Source of the DNA: Cyanothece sp. BG0011
Lineage (GTDB): Bacteria; Cyanobacteriota; Cyanobacteriia; Cyanobacteriales; Microcystaceae
Reading direction: 5' to 3'
Length of the DNA stretch: 60,887 bases
NCBI RefSeq assembly: GCF_003013815.1
Contig: NZ_PRLH01000187.1
Span: 1 to 60,887, forward strand
Positions 53,782-60,887 of the stretch are shown piece by piece. The translations under genes were made by a program, and so were the position numbers. Position 1 is the stretch's first letter. Each line of letters begins with the position of its first letter. The notes under the pieces were generated by a model. That model had not been told where the DNA came from and searched no databases. It saw nothing but the letters and a program-made list of their open reading frames with translations.

Positions 53782-55089
53782 ATGAATACGACTGTGAGGA
53801 TTTTAAGCCTTTTAAAAGTAGCCAGTGCTACGGCTTTAACCTGCTGTTCTGTGCTTGGTGGTTTTGCCACCCCTGCTATGGCGCAACTCGGTTCTATTTC
53901 AGGAACGAAATTCAACGATCTCAATAAAAATGGCATCAGAGATCCCTTAGAACTCGGTTTAGCTGGATGGGAAATTCAACTGATCGACTTTGATGGTGAC
54001 GTGATTGCAACCGATACCACTAACTTATTCGGTAATTACGAATTTACAGGCTTAGCACCGGGTCCCTATGTGGTACGAGAAGTACAACAATCGGGTTGGA
54101 AACAAACCTTACCCAACTTTATTGAAAGTCTGCAACTCGGTGTCGTTAACGGAGGTTGGGATTACGATGATCCCGATAATGATTGGCCACTGATTGCACC
54201 GGATGCTAACGGTAACTTTCAATCGCCGGTCAATATTACCGATACCCCTACCATTGATTTAAGCGAATATTTGACCGTTAACTATACCGGTCAAAACCTA
54301 GATCAAGTTGCCAATGCTGGCAAAAACTTCAATGTTGAATATTTACCCAGTAGTTTCAACGATATAGATGTAGCAGGAGAAACCTTTGAACTGCAACAGT
54401 TCCATTTCCACTACGAAAGTGAACACGCGATCGATGGACTCCTCTCGGACATGGAGTTACACTTTGTTAACCGCCATGTCGACGGAGGATTATCGGTTCT
54501 GGGGTTATTAGTAGAAGAAGGTAGCGAAAATCAGGAGTTAAAACCCCTGTTTGATGCCATTGAAGATGAACTAGATACCAATGGCAGTCTTCCTTCTAGT
54601 TTCACCTTGGGTCAAAACCTAAATATTGGCGATATCATCCCCACTAATTTTGATGGTTGGTTCTATAATGGCTCCTTAACCACACCTCCTGCAACGGAAG
54701 GGGTTAACTGGTTTGTCTTTGAAGATACCATTCAGATGTCTGCTGGACAAATCGACATCTTCCAAGATTATCTATCTAGTATTGGTTTTACCAAGAATAA
54801 TCGACCGTTACAGGATTTGAATGGAAGACAGTTTAACGAACATAATCATCAAGAAACCCTGAATGGGGGATCGATTTCTGAGCTTAACTTTGGTAATGCG
54901 TTGGATTTAGGTCTTTTGGGACTGACTCAACTTAACTATCAAGTTACCGTTAACGACGATGCTACAGAGGATCTTAATTTTGGAGCTTCTCCAGCTAGCG
55001 TTCCTGAACCCGGTTCGATGATCGCTTTATTGGGTTTAGCTGGTGCAGGTGCGGTGTCTCGCTTGAAACAAAAGAAAGGTCAACAGTAA
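53782..55089 (+). CDS. secreted alpha-carbonic anhydrase with SdrD-like and PEP-CTERM domains
   Basis: 435 residues in three parts. After the signal peptide (to about PAMAQ, residue 35) comes an SdrD/Cna-B-like beta domain (38-118: GTKFNDLNKNGIRD, then YEFTGLAPGPY). An alpha-class carbonic anhydrase (about 126-360) has QSPVNI, zinc ligands His208 and His210 (QFHFHYE), His227 (MELHFVNRH), and LTTPP at 299-303. The tail is PEP-CTERM (VPEPGS, helix, RLKQKKG). The usual proton-shuttle His of mammalian CA II is Lys181 here (AGKNFNVEY). It probably hydrates CO2 outside the plasma membrane, anchored or sorted by the PEP tail. Confidence 0.9.
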   Translation: MNTTVRILSLLKVASATALTCCSVLGGFATPAMAQLGSISGTKFNDLNKNGIRDPLELGLAGWEIQLIDFDGDVIATDTTNLFGNYEFTGLAPGPYVVREVQQSGWKQTLPNFIESLQLGVVNGGWDYDDPDNDWPLIAPDANGNFQSPVNITDTPTIDLSEYLTVNYTGQNLDQVANAGKNFNVEYLPSSFNDIDVAGETFELQQFHFHYESEHAIDGLLSDMELHFVNRHVDGGLSVLGLLVEEGSENQELKPLFDAIEDELDTNGSLPSSFTLGQNLNIGDIIPTNFDGWFYNGSLTTPPATEGVNWFVFEDTIQMSAGQIDIFQDYLSSIGFTKNNRPLQDLNGRQFNEHNHQETLNGGSISELNFGNALDLGLLGLTQLNYQVTVNDDATEDLNFGASPASVPEPGSMIALLGLAGAGAVSRLKQKKGQQ

Positions 55090-55106
55090 AAGCAACAGGG
55101 ATCACA

Positions 55107-55173
55107 GAACAGGTAACCCTTATTTATTGACACTAGTCATAATCTTTACTTATCGCTTTATGGTTACCTGTTC
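55107..55173. other. 12-bp inverted repeat after the carbonic anhydrase gene
   Basis: GAACAGGTAACC (55107-55118) is repeated in inverse at GGTTACCTGTTC (55162-55173), with a 43-nt loop. Possible 3' structure or operator; role unknown. Confidence 0.5.
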
Positions 55174-55207
55174 CCATTCCTTAATTTTCTTTACATTTCT
55201 TAATCTA

Positions 55208-55234
55208 GAGTCGTTGAACATTGATCAACGACTC
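55208..55234 (+). terminator. terminator downstream of the carbonic anhydrase gene
   Basis: 10-bp stem GAGTCGTTGA/TCAACGACTC with a 7-nt loop, followed by ATTTTCTCT. It is 119 bp past the stop codon and the best terminator candidate in this 375-bp gap. No gene is seen in the gap. Confidence 0.7.
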
Positions 55235-55464
55235 ATTTTCTCTATGGTTGCAATCATTATTCAAAGGGGTGAAAACTTGAAGATTCCTATGGTTGTTGTC
55301 AGAGAAACCCTTTGATTAACCGAGAGAATGTCAGAGCGATCGCTCAATAATTTCTCCTCAATGGAAACAGCCTCTAAGCTCCAAAAATGAGCTATGGTAG
55401 AAGGGAGAAATGGTAGCTTGAATTGTAAAAATAAGTAACAAAATCAACCATTAAAGGAGGATTT

Positions 55465-57990
55465 ATGCGTGCAGTGCTAATGGCTGGGGGATCAGGAACT
55501 CGGTTACGTCCATTGACCTGCGATTTACCTAAGCCAATGGTACCTATCCTAAATCGCCCGATCGCAGAACATATCATTAATTTACTCAAACGACATAAGA
55601 TCACCGAGATAATTGCCACGTTATACTATCTTCCCGATGTGATGCGGGATTATTTCCAAGATGGCAAAGAGTTTGGGGTAGAAATGACCTACGCCGTAGA
55701 AGATGAGCAACCCTTAGGCACGGCCGGTTGTGTAAAAAATGTAGAAGACCTTCTCCAAGATACTTTTTTAGTGATTAGTGGGGATAGTATTACAGATTTC
55801 GATCTCAGAGAAGCCATCGCCTTTCATCGTCAAAAAAAATCGAAAGCCACCCTTGTCCTAACCCGTGTCCCCAACCCCATGGAGTTTGGGGTGGTCATCA
55901 CCGATAAAGAACAAAAAATTATCCGTTTCCTCGAAAAACCTGCCTCTAGCGAAATTTTCTCCGATACCGTGAACACAGGAACCTATATCTTAGAACCAGA
56001 AGTCCTAGAATACCTCCCGGCCAAAGAAGAAAGCGACTTTTCTAAGGATTTATTTCCCCTCCTCTTAGCCAAAGGGGAACCCATGTATGGCTACATTGCT
56101 GAGGGATATTGGTGCGATGTGGGCCATTTAGATGCCTATCGAGAAGCCCAATATGATGCCTTAGAAAAAAAAGTTAAACTTGATTTTGCTTATGACGAAC
56201 AGTCTCCGGGGATTTGGTTGGGGCAGAATACTTACATTGATCCGACGGCTAAAATTGAACCCCCGGCCCTCATTGGAGATAACTGTCGTATTGGTCCGGG
56301 GGTAATGATCGAACAAGGATGCGTCATCGGAGATAACGTCACCATTGGGGCAGCCTCCGACTTAAAACGGCCCATTATTTGGAATGGTGTCACCGTTGGG
56401 GATGAATCCTATTTGGCGGCTTGTGTCATTGCCAGAGGAACCCGAATTGATCGGCGATCGCAAGTGTTAGAAGGGGCGATCATCGGTCCATTGTCCATCC
56501 TAGGAGAAGAAGCACAAATAAGTTCAAATGTTCGGGTTTGGCCGAACAAACGAGTTGAATCAGGAGCTATCTTGAATATTAATTTAATTTGGGGTAGTAC
56601 AGCTAATCGCAATCTTTTTGGTCAACGGGGCGTGACAGGACTGGCTAATATTGATATTACCCCAGAATTTGCGGTGAAATTAGGGGCGGCCTATGGCTCA
56701 ACCCTCAAAGCCGGATCGCAAGTGGTGGTATCACGGGATCAACGGGGGTTTTCTCGCATGATTAGCCGTTCTTTGATTTCTGGGTTGATGTCGGTGGGGA
56801 TTAATATTCAAAACCTCGAAGCCACTGCTATTCCCATTTCTCGCACCATGACCCCCAAGTTAGGGGTGTCCGGTGGGGTTCATTTACGGGCCCATCCGGA
56901 TCGCACGGATCATATTTTAATTGAATTTTTGGACGAGCAAGGAATTAATATTCCTAAGTCCCAAGAAAAGAAAATTGAAGGGGCTTATTTTAAGGAAGAT
57001 TTACGACGGGTGGGGATTGCAGACATTGGTAATATGGCCTATCCGGCGCAAATCATTGATACCTATCGTGAAACTTTTGAGACTCAACTGGATATTGACA
57101 GTATTAGTAACAGTGACCCCAAAATTGTCATTGACTATGTTTATGGGGTGTCAGGGGCGATTTTACCCCAACTCCTGACTAAGTTTGGTTGTGATGCCAT
57201 TGTTCTCAATGCCAGTTTACGTCAAACTACGGTTACAACGGAGGAAAGGGAGTCTTTACTCCATCAACTGGGCCAAGTGGTTGAAGCGGTTAAAGCTAAT
57301 TTAGGGGCGCAAGTTTCGGCCAATGGAGAACAGTTTATCTTAGTGGATGAATCGGGCCTATCCATACGGGGAGAATGGTTAACCGCTTTGATGGTTAATA
57401 CGATTTTTACGGCCTATCCTCGCAGTACGGTGGTTGTGCCGGTCGAAGCGTCTAGCGCAGTGGAACAAATTGCCCGTCGTCACGATGGTAAGGTAATTCG
57501 CACGAAGTCTAATCCTACTGCATTGATGGAAGCAGCGCAAATGAATCCTAACGTCTCTTTGGGGGGAAGTGGGGACACCGGGTTTATCTTTCCACAGTTG
57601 CATCCGGGATTTGATGCCATGTTTAGTTTAGCGAAACTATTAGAAATGTTGGCCACTCAAGAGCGATCGCTAGTGCAAATTCAAGCAGAATTACCTCGTA
57701 TTTGTCATAAATCCTACGTTTTGCGCTGCCCCTGGAAGGTTAAAGGGGCTTTAATGCGTTATTTAGTAGAAATTCATAATCCTGAACAACTTGAATTAAT
57801 TGATGGGGTAAAAATTATTAATCCTCAGAATGATAACTGGATCTTGATTTTACCCGATGCAGGGGAACCCTTTGTGCACATTGTTGCCAATAGCGATGAT
57901 CGAGAATGGGTCGATGTTAATATTCGGGAATATCGTCACAAAGTACAATCTTTTATTGAACAAGAACAAGGTGATTTAATTAGTATGTAG
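55465..57990 (+). CDS. nucleotidyltransferase-LbH-PMM fusion (mannose-1-phosphate guanylyltransferase-like)
   Basis: 841-residue fusion. The N-terminal sugar-nucleotide transferase (about 1-235) has GGSGTRLRPLTCDLPKPM and predicted metal Asp in SGDSITDFD. A left-handed beta-helix of hexapeptides (about 250-370) follows. The C-terminal half has the phosphomannomutase fold, but its key sites are lost: the phospho-Ser loop reads VHLRAHPDRTD (about 470), the metal site DxDxDR reads ANGEQF (about 615), and the sugar-binding loop reads SGDTGFIFP (about 697). The first half likely makes GDP-mannose (or another NDP-sugar) for cell-surface glycans. AAAGGAGG precedes the ATG. Confidence 0.88.
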   Translation: MRAVLMAGGSGTRLRPLTCDLPKPMVPILNRPIAEHIINLLKRHKITEIIATLYYLPDVMRDYFQDGKEFGVEMTYAVEDEQPLGTAGCVKNVEDLLQDTFLVISGDSITDFDLREAIAFHRQKKSKATLVLTRVPNPMEFGVVITDKEQKIIRFLEKPASSEIFSDTVNTGTYILEPEVLEYLPAKEESDFSKDLFPLLLAKGEPMYGYIAEGYWCDVGHLDAYREAQYDALEKKVKLDFAYDEQSPGIWLGQNTYIDPTAKIEPPALIGDNCRIGPGVMIEQGCVIGDNVTIGAASDLKRPIIWNGVTVGDESYLAACVIARGTRIDRRSQVLEGAIIGPLSILGEEAQISSNVRVWPNKRVESGAILNINLIWGSTANRNLFGQRGVTGLANIDITPEFAVKLGAAYGSTLKAGSQVVVSRDQRGFSRMISRSLISGLMSVGINIQNLEATAIPISRTMTPKLGVSGGVHLRAHPDRTDHILIEFLDEQGINIPKSQEKKIEGAYFKEDLRRVGIADIGNMAYPAQIIDTYRETFETQLDIDSISNSDPKIVIDYVYGVSGAILPQLLTKFGCDAIVLNASLRQTTVTTEERESLLHQLGQVVEAVKANLGAQVSANGEQFILVDESGLSIRGEWLTALMVNTIFTAYPRSTVVVPVEASSAVEQIARRHDGKVIRTKSNPTALMEAAQMNPNVSLGGSGDTGFIFPQLHPGFDAMFSLAKLLEMLATQERSLVQIQAELPRICHKSYVLRCPWKVKGALMRYLVEIHNPEQLELIDGVKIINPQNDNWILILPDAGEPFVHIVANSDDREWVDVNIREYRHKVQSFIEQEQGDLISM

Positions 57991-58714
57991 GCTTTCAAAT
58001 AGGGCTAAAAATAGTTTTAAATCTTCTAAAATGGGATGCTCAAAGTTCCAGATATCTTGTTGCTTGTCCATTATTGTTTTAAAACCTTTTTCATTAAATC
58101 CATATTCTTTATTAGAAATATCATAGTAAATATAATTATACACCCAAAGTTTATCAAAATCATTATTACTAATAATAATTTTATCACTATTTTCAAGAGA
58201 ATCAATAATGCAGTTTTTCCAGCTTTCTAGACAATCAGCATAAATGGATTTTTGGGTTTTAATTTCTTTCAAAACAGTTGCTAATTCTCCTTTTCCGTTA
58301 ACATTCATAAAATAACAAGCTGCTTGAATATCTTGTTGATCTATTTTTGTGATTTTTACTAATTGGTTTATATTTATTATTGTTTCAGCTTCACTAAAAA
58401 CATTTAACATAGCTTTATTAACTAAATCAAGTCTTTCTTGTTGTAATTTTTGATCCATATCGATAATAATACCAACTTTTTCTATAGGTTCTTTTTCTAA
58501 TCGTTTTTTTACTCTTTTTTAAACTATTGGTTAAAGATGCTTCACTTAATCCTCTGTATGTTTTTTCTGGAGTCTTATCATTTAAAGTGGTGTAACCTTT
58601 TTTATCATCAATATTAATAGTAATGTTATTATCTTCTTTTTTATTCATATATTTAACAATTGCCTTAATAAATGTAGCGTCATTTTCAGCTTCAACAATG
58701 ATCACATTACTCAT
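57976..58714 (-). pseudogene. Toprim/DUF3226 nuclease-like gene, frameshifted in an A7 run
   Basis: Two overlapping frames form one ~245-residue DUF3226-type Toprim protein. The first starts at ATG 58714 (SNVIIVEAENDATFIKAIV) with the Toprim Glu8/Asp12 motif. The second carries VGIIIDMDQ, the DxD motif, and the helical remainder to the stop at 57976. Dropping one A from the A7 run at 58504-58510 joins them exactly. The second frame's own first Met falls inside DxD, so it cannot work alone. The ATG is one base after the ATPase stop, with GAGGAG 6 nt upstream, so translation is coupled. Decay, assembly error or transcriptional slippage are all possible. Confidence 0.75.
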
Positions 58715-58715
58715 A

Positions 58716-59918
58716 TTATTCTCCTCTTATTCCTTCGCTACGTTTTAAAGCATAATCTAACATTTCTAATTCATGTTTTATCCCGATAATTTTATTAGTC
58801 CTCGGATTTCTCGCCATTTCAAAATATGCACCACTATCTGAATATTTTTCAAGTCCAACATCTCGAAATGCTTGAATCATTTCTAAACTATGAGTTGTCG
58901 CAAAAATTTGTACATCAAGTTCTTTTGACAGTTCAAATAATGCTCTCCAAAAGTCTCTATGATTTGTATAATGTATTCCGTTTTCTATTTCGTCAATTAA
59001 TATAGTTTTCAGATTATTATTGATTATTGTTAAAACAATTTCGGTTACTCTGTTAATAGCATCGCCAAATAGAGAACTAGGTAAGAGATTTTTAGATTTT
59101 TGTTGAATATATAAATTTGGTTCACCAATACTTAAGACTTTTATACATTCTATTGAATCATCTATTGATTGAAGTATTTTAATCAATTTATCTGTTTTAT
59201 TATTTAATTCTAATTTACTATATTCTGAGATATTTGAGAGATTTTTATTAAAATGATGAGATGATACTAATAAAATTTCAAACTCAGTTAATCGTTTTTC
59301 CAAATAAGAAAAGCGGCGGAAACCAGATTTGTCTTGTAAAAAATTAATGTTAAATCCTTTACTATTATACACAATTTTAAATCCATATTTATGATCTTGA
59401 CTATCGTTTAAATCAAAAATCATACCAATGTTTAAGGAAGAAGAAGAATAGTATTTTTCCAGCAAAAAATATTCTTCAGATTGAAAAGAATCAACACTTT
59501 GATACAATGAATCTCGTTTTAGTTTAGTTTTATCACTAAAATTATCTATTTTTTCTGTCCGAAGATTTATTTCTTGATATTTATTTTCTAAGTATTCAGT
59601 CTTTATTTTACCTTCTAACTCTGTTTGGTTATTATAAAAAAAGTTATCCCAAGCTTTTTCGGGATAAGCTTTACTAAATTCTTCAGATTCCTGTCTTAAT
59701 TGTCTCAATAAAAAAATAGTTTTAGGTTGAGGCGACTGATTTAATAATATTGCTTCTAATAAAGCCGTTTTACCTGAATTATTTTTACCACCAATTAAAT
59801 TAACTCGTTCAAATCCTTCAACTTTGGTGTGTTCAAAACATCTAAAATTTTCGATCTCAATATCTCTAATCATATCTTTTTGTCTTCTTTTATTATTTTT
59901 AATATTCTTGTGTCTCAT
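58716..59918 (-). CDS. AAA (OLD/PARIS AriA-like) ATPase
   Basis: ABC-like ATPase of the AAA_15/AAA_21 class, 400 residues from the ATG at 59918 directly after the antitoxin stop; Met16 (59873, MIRDIEIENFRCF) is an alternative. Walker A is GGKNNSGKT (about 43-51), Walker B is TILIDEIENGIH (Asp-Glu), and the switch His is in FATTHSLEM. The Toprim half of a classical OLD protein is missing and is supplied by the next gene, as in the two-gene PARIS system (AriA/AriB) and other split OLD nucleases. It probably senses infection or DNA ends and licenses the nuclease partner (inference). Confidence 0.85.
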   Translation of the reverse strand: MRHKNIKNNKRRQKDMIRDIEIENFRCFEHTKVEGFERVNLIGGKNNSGKTALLEAILLNQSPQPKTIFLLRQLRQESEEFSKAYPEKAWDNFFYNNQTELEGKIKTEYLENKYQEINLRTEKIDNFSDKTKLKRDSLYQSVDSFQSEEYFLLEKYYSSSSLNIGMIFDLNDSQDHKYGFKIVYNSKGFNINFLQDKSGFRRFSYLEKRLTEFEILLVSSHHFNKNLSNISEYSKLELNNKTDKLIKILQSIDDSIECIKVLSIGEPNLYIQQKSKNLLPSSLFGDAINRVTEIVLTIINNNLKTILIDEIENGIHYTNHRDFWRALFELSKELDVQIFATTHSLEMIQAFRDVGLEKYSDSGAYFEMARNPRTNKIIGIKHELEMLDYALKRSEGIRGE

Positions 59919-60182
59919 TCATAATCCTAATTTCTCTTTTGCAGATTCCCAAGAACTTGTTTTTCCTTCTTTTACTTGTGTCATACTTTCTTGTAATTTT
60001 TGACTGAATACTTCATCTGAAAGAATACTTAAAGTTTCTATTAAAGATTCAAACTGTTCATAACTTATTGCTGTCATGATAGGTTTACCTTCTTTTGTAA
60101 TAATAAGAGGTTCATCATTCAAGTCATCAGATAATTCTAATAATTTTTGTTGGACTTCGGTAATGTTTATATATTTGGTCAT
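59919..60182 (-). CDS. Phd/YefM-family antitoxin-like protein
   Basis: 87 residues with the Phd/YefM DNA-binding N-terminus (MTKYINITEVQQKL, then LIITKEGKPIMTAISYEQFE) and a charged C-terminal tail (VKEGKTSSWESAKEKLGL) of the kind that wraps toxins. No RelE/Doc/YoeB toxin follows. Its stop codon abuts the ATPase start with no gap, so it is the first gene of the antitoxin-ATPase-Toprim operon and may autorepress or restrain it. Confidence 0.85.
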   Translation of the reverse strand: MTKYINITEVQQKLLELSDDLNDEPLIITKEGKPIMTAISYEQFESLIETLSILSDEVFSQKLQESMTQVKEGKTSSWESAKEKLGL

Positions 60183-60280
60183 TAGTTAGATTTTTTCAAA
60201 CAAATATCAACTCTCTTATTATATCTTATAGTTCAGAACTTTATTATTCATTTATTTATCTCCTTATTATTGAAAAAGTA

Positions 60281-60299
60281 GGGTGGGCATTGCCCACCA
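60281..60299. repeat. palindromic GGTGGGC repeat
   Basis: GTAGGGTGGGCATTGCCCACC is a near-perfect palindrome also found at 46672-46690 (with CAATGCCCA). It sits between ilvD and the defence-like operon and could mark an insertion edge or act as a terminator. Confidence 0.75.
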
Positions 60300-60304
60300 T
60301 AAAC

Positions 60305-60887
60305 TTAAAACAGATTTAAGTCAGTTACCGCCCCTAAACTACTAGAAGAAACTAACTTAGCATACTTTGCTAATACCCCTCTTTTATAACGAGGTTCCGG
60401 GGCTTTCCAGTTAGCGCGACGTTGGTTTAATTCTTCTTCGGAAACATTAACTTGAAGCAGCTTTTCTTTAGCATCAATGGTAATACTATCACCTTCTTTT
60501 ACTAAGCCAATCGTACCCCCTACATAGGCTTCTGGGGCAACATGACCAACCACTAAACCATAGGTTCCCCCAGAGAAACGGCCATCGGTAATTAAGCCTA
60601 CAGAATCACCTAAACCAGCCCCAATAATAGCCGAGGTTGGTGCTAACATTTCGCGCATTCCTGGACCACCTCTAGGTCCTTCATAACGGACAATAATCAC
60701 ATCACCGGCCTTAATTTTTCCGGCTAAAATTGCCTCTAAACATTCCTCTTCTGACTCAAACACTCGCGCCGGTCCTGTTAGTTTAGGATTCTTCACCCCA
60801 CTAATTTTGGCCACTGACCCTTCCGAGGCTAAATTACCTTTTAAAATGGCTAAATGTCCCTCTTTATAAACAGGGTTATCCCAAGGC
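60305..60887 (-). CDS. ilvD: dihydroxy-acid dehydratase (5' end beyond window)
   Basis: Fe-S enzyme of valine, leucine and isoleucine synthesis that dehydrates 2,3-dihydroxy-acids. The frame is open to the right edge, giving about 193 C-terminal residues; the internal Met at 60814 is not the start. Marks are the preceding stretch [15 protein letters not shown], then [30 protein letters not shown] and GHVAPEA. The N-terminal Fe-S ligands are outside. Confidence 0.96.
   Translation of the reverse strand, partial: PWDNPVYKEGHLAILKGNLASEGSVAKISGVKNPKLTGPARVFESEEECLEAILAGKIKAGDVIIVRYEGPRGGPGMREMLAPTSAIIGAGLGDSVGLITDGRFSGGTYGLVVGHVAPEAYVGGTIGLVKEGDSITIDAKEKLLQVNVSEEELNQRRANWKAPEPRYKRGVLAKYAKLVSSSSLGAVTDLNLF

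Noticed and set aside
1-60887. tRNA or rRNA genes
   Set aside because: I read the intergenic regions on both strands and saw no T-loop (GGTTCGAATCC-like) with a matching acceptor stem, and no rRNA-like sequence.

Overview
The window is cyanobacterial chromosome. The AT-rich codon use, the many HIP1 octamers (GCGATCGC) and the gene content point this way: chlorophyll synthase, plastocyanin, cytochrome c6, Psb32, a carboxysome-positioning-like McdA/McdB pair, DevBCA, and families largely restricted to cyanobacteria (DUF3086, DUF3119, DUF2555, UPF0367, DUF3747). The overall flavour, with PEP-CTERM proteins, Uma2 families, broken toxin-antitoxin modules and heptameric tandem repeats, suggests a unicellular diazotroph of the Crocosphaera/Cyanothece type. 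That genus-level guess is inference.

Layout. 0-9 kb: the start of zwf (cut by the left edge), a globin-coupled diguanylate cyclase, a decayed strip with a broken YoeB-like toxin beside an intact antitoxin and a PEP-CTERM remnant, an Uma2 protein, an M48 protease, a Kir-type K+ channel, plsY, and the DUF3086/DUF3119 genes. 9-17 kb: a glycosyltransferase, a miniature inverted-repeat element, a peroxiredoxin and Ser/Thr kinase, rpsO, chlG, an mcdA/mcdB-like pair and a site-2 protease. 17-22 kb: a three-gene signalling operon of periplasmic binding lipoprotein, hybrid histidine kinase and response-regulator diguanylate cyclase. 22-31 kb: acpP-fabF, psb32, devBCA, an SLH protein and a DUF1400 hydrolase. 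31-37 kb: a pentapeptide-repeat protein, an Mrr-type endonuclease, then glk-proB-eda and the divergent electron carriers petE/petJ. 37-49 kb: TPR, ComF, a YqaE/Pmp3 peptide (59 aa), a PF04020 membrane protein, a cation-chloride cotransporter, a CobT-like enzyme, purD, Uma2/DUF4351, ssb, UPF0367 and a b561-like cytochrome. 49-53 kb: a tnpB-only IS605-type element, two small genes and DUF2555-coaBC. 53-58 kb: a secreted alpha-carbonic anhydrase of unusual architecture and a nucleotidyltransferase fused to a phosphomannomutase domain that has lost its catalytic motifs. 58-60.9 kb: an operon of Phd/YefM-like antitoxin, AAA ATPase and Toprim/DUF3226 protein, then the C-terminal part of ilvD.

How the genes work together. 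zwf, glk and eda all serve glucose-6-phosphate catabolism, including the Entner-Doudoroff route. petE and petJ encode the interchangeable carriers between cytochrome b6f and photosystem I and share one intergenic region. Two diguanylate cyclases with intact GGEEF and I-site motifs, one gas-sensing and one ligand-fed, point to environmental control of c-di-GMP.

The strongest candidate for an under-described system is the 58-60 kb operon. An OLD/PARIS-like ATPase-Toprim pair is placed under a Phd-type antitoxin with no matching toxin, and the Toprim gene is frameshifted in an A7 run between its two catalytic motifs. All family assignments were made by eye from motifs; no database search was run.
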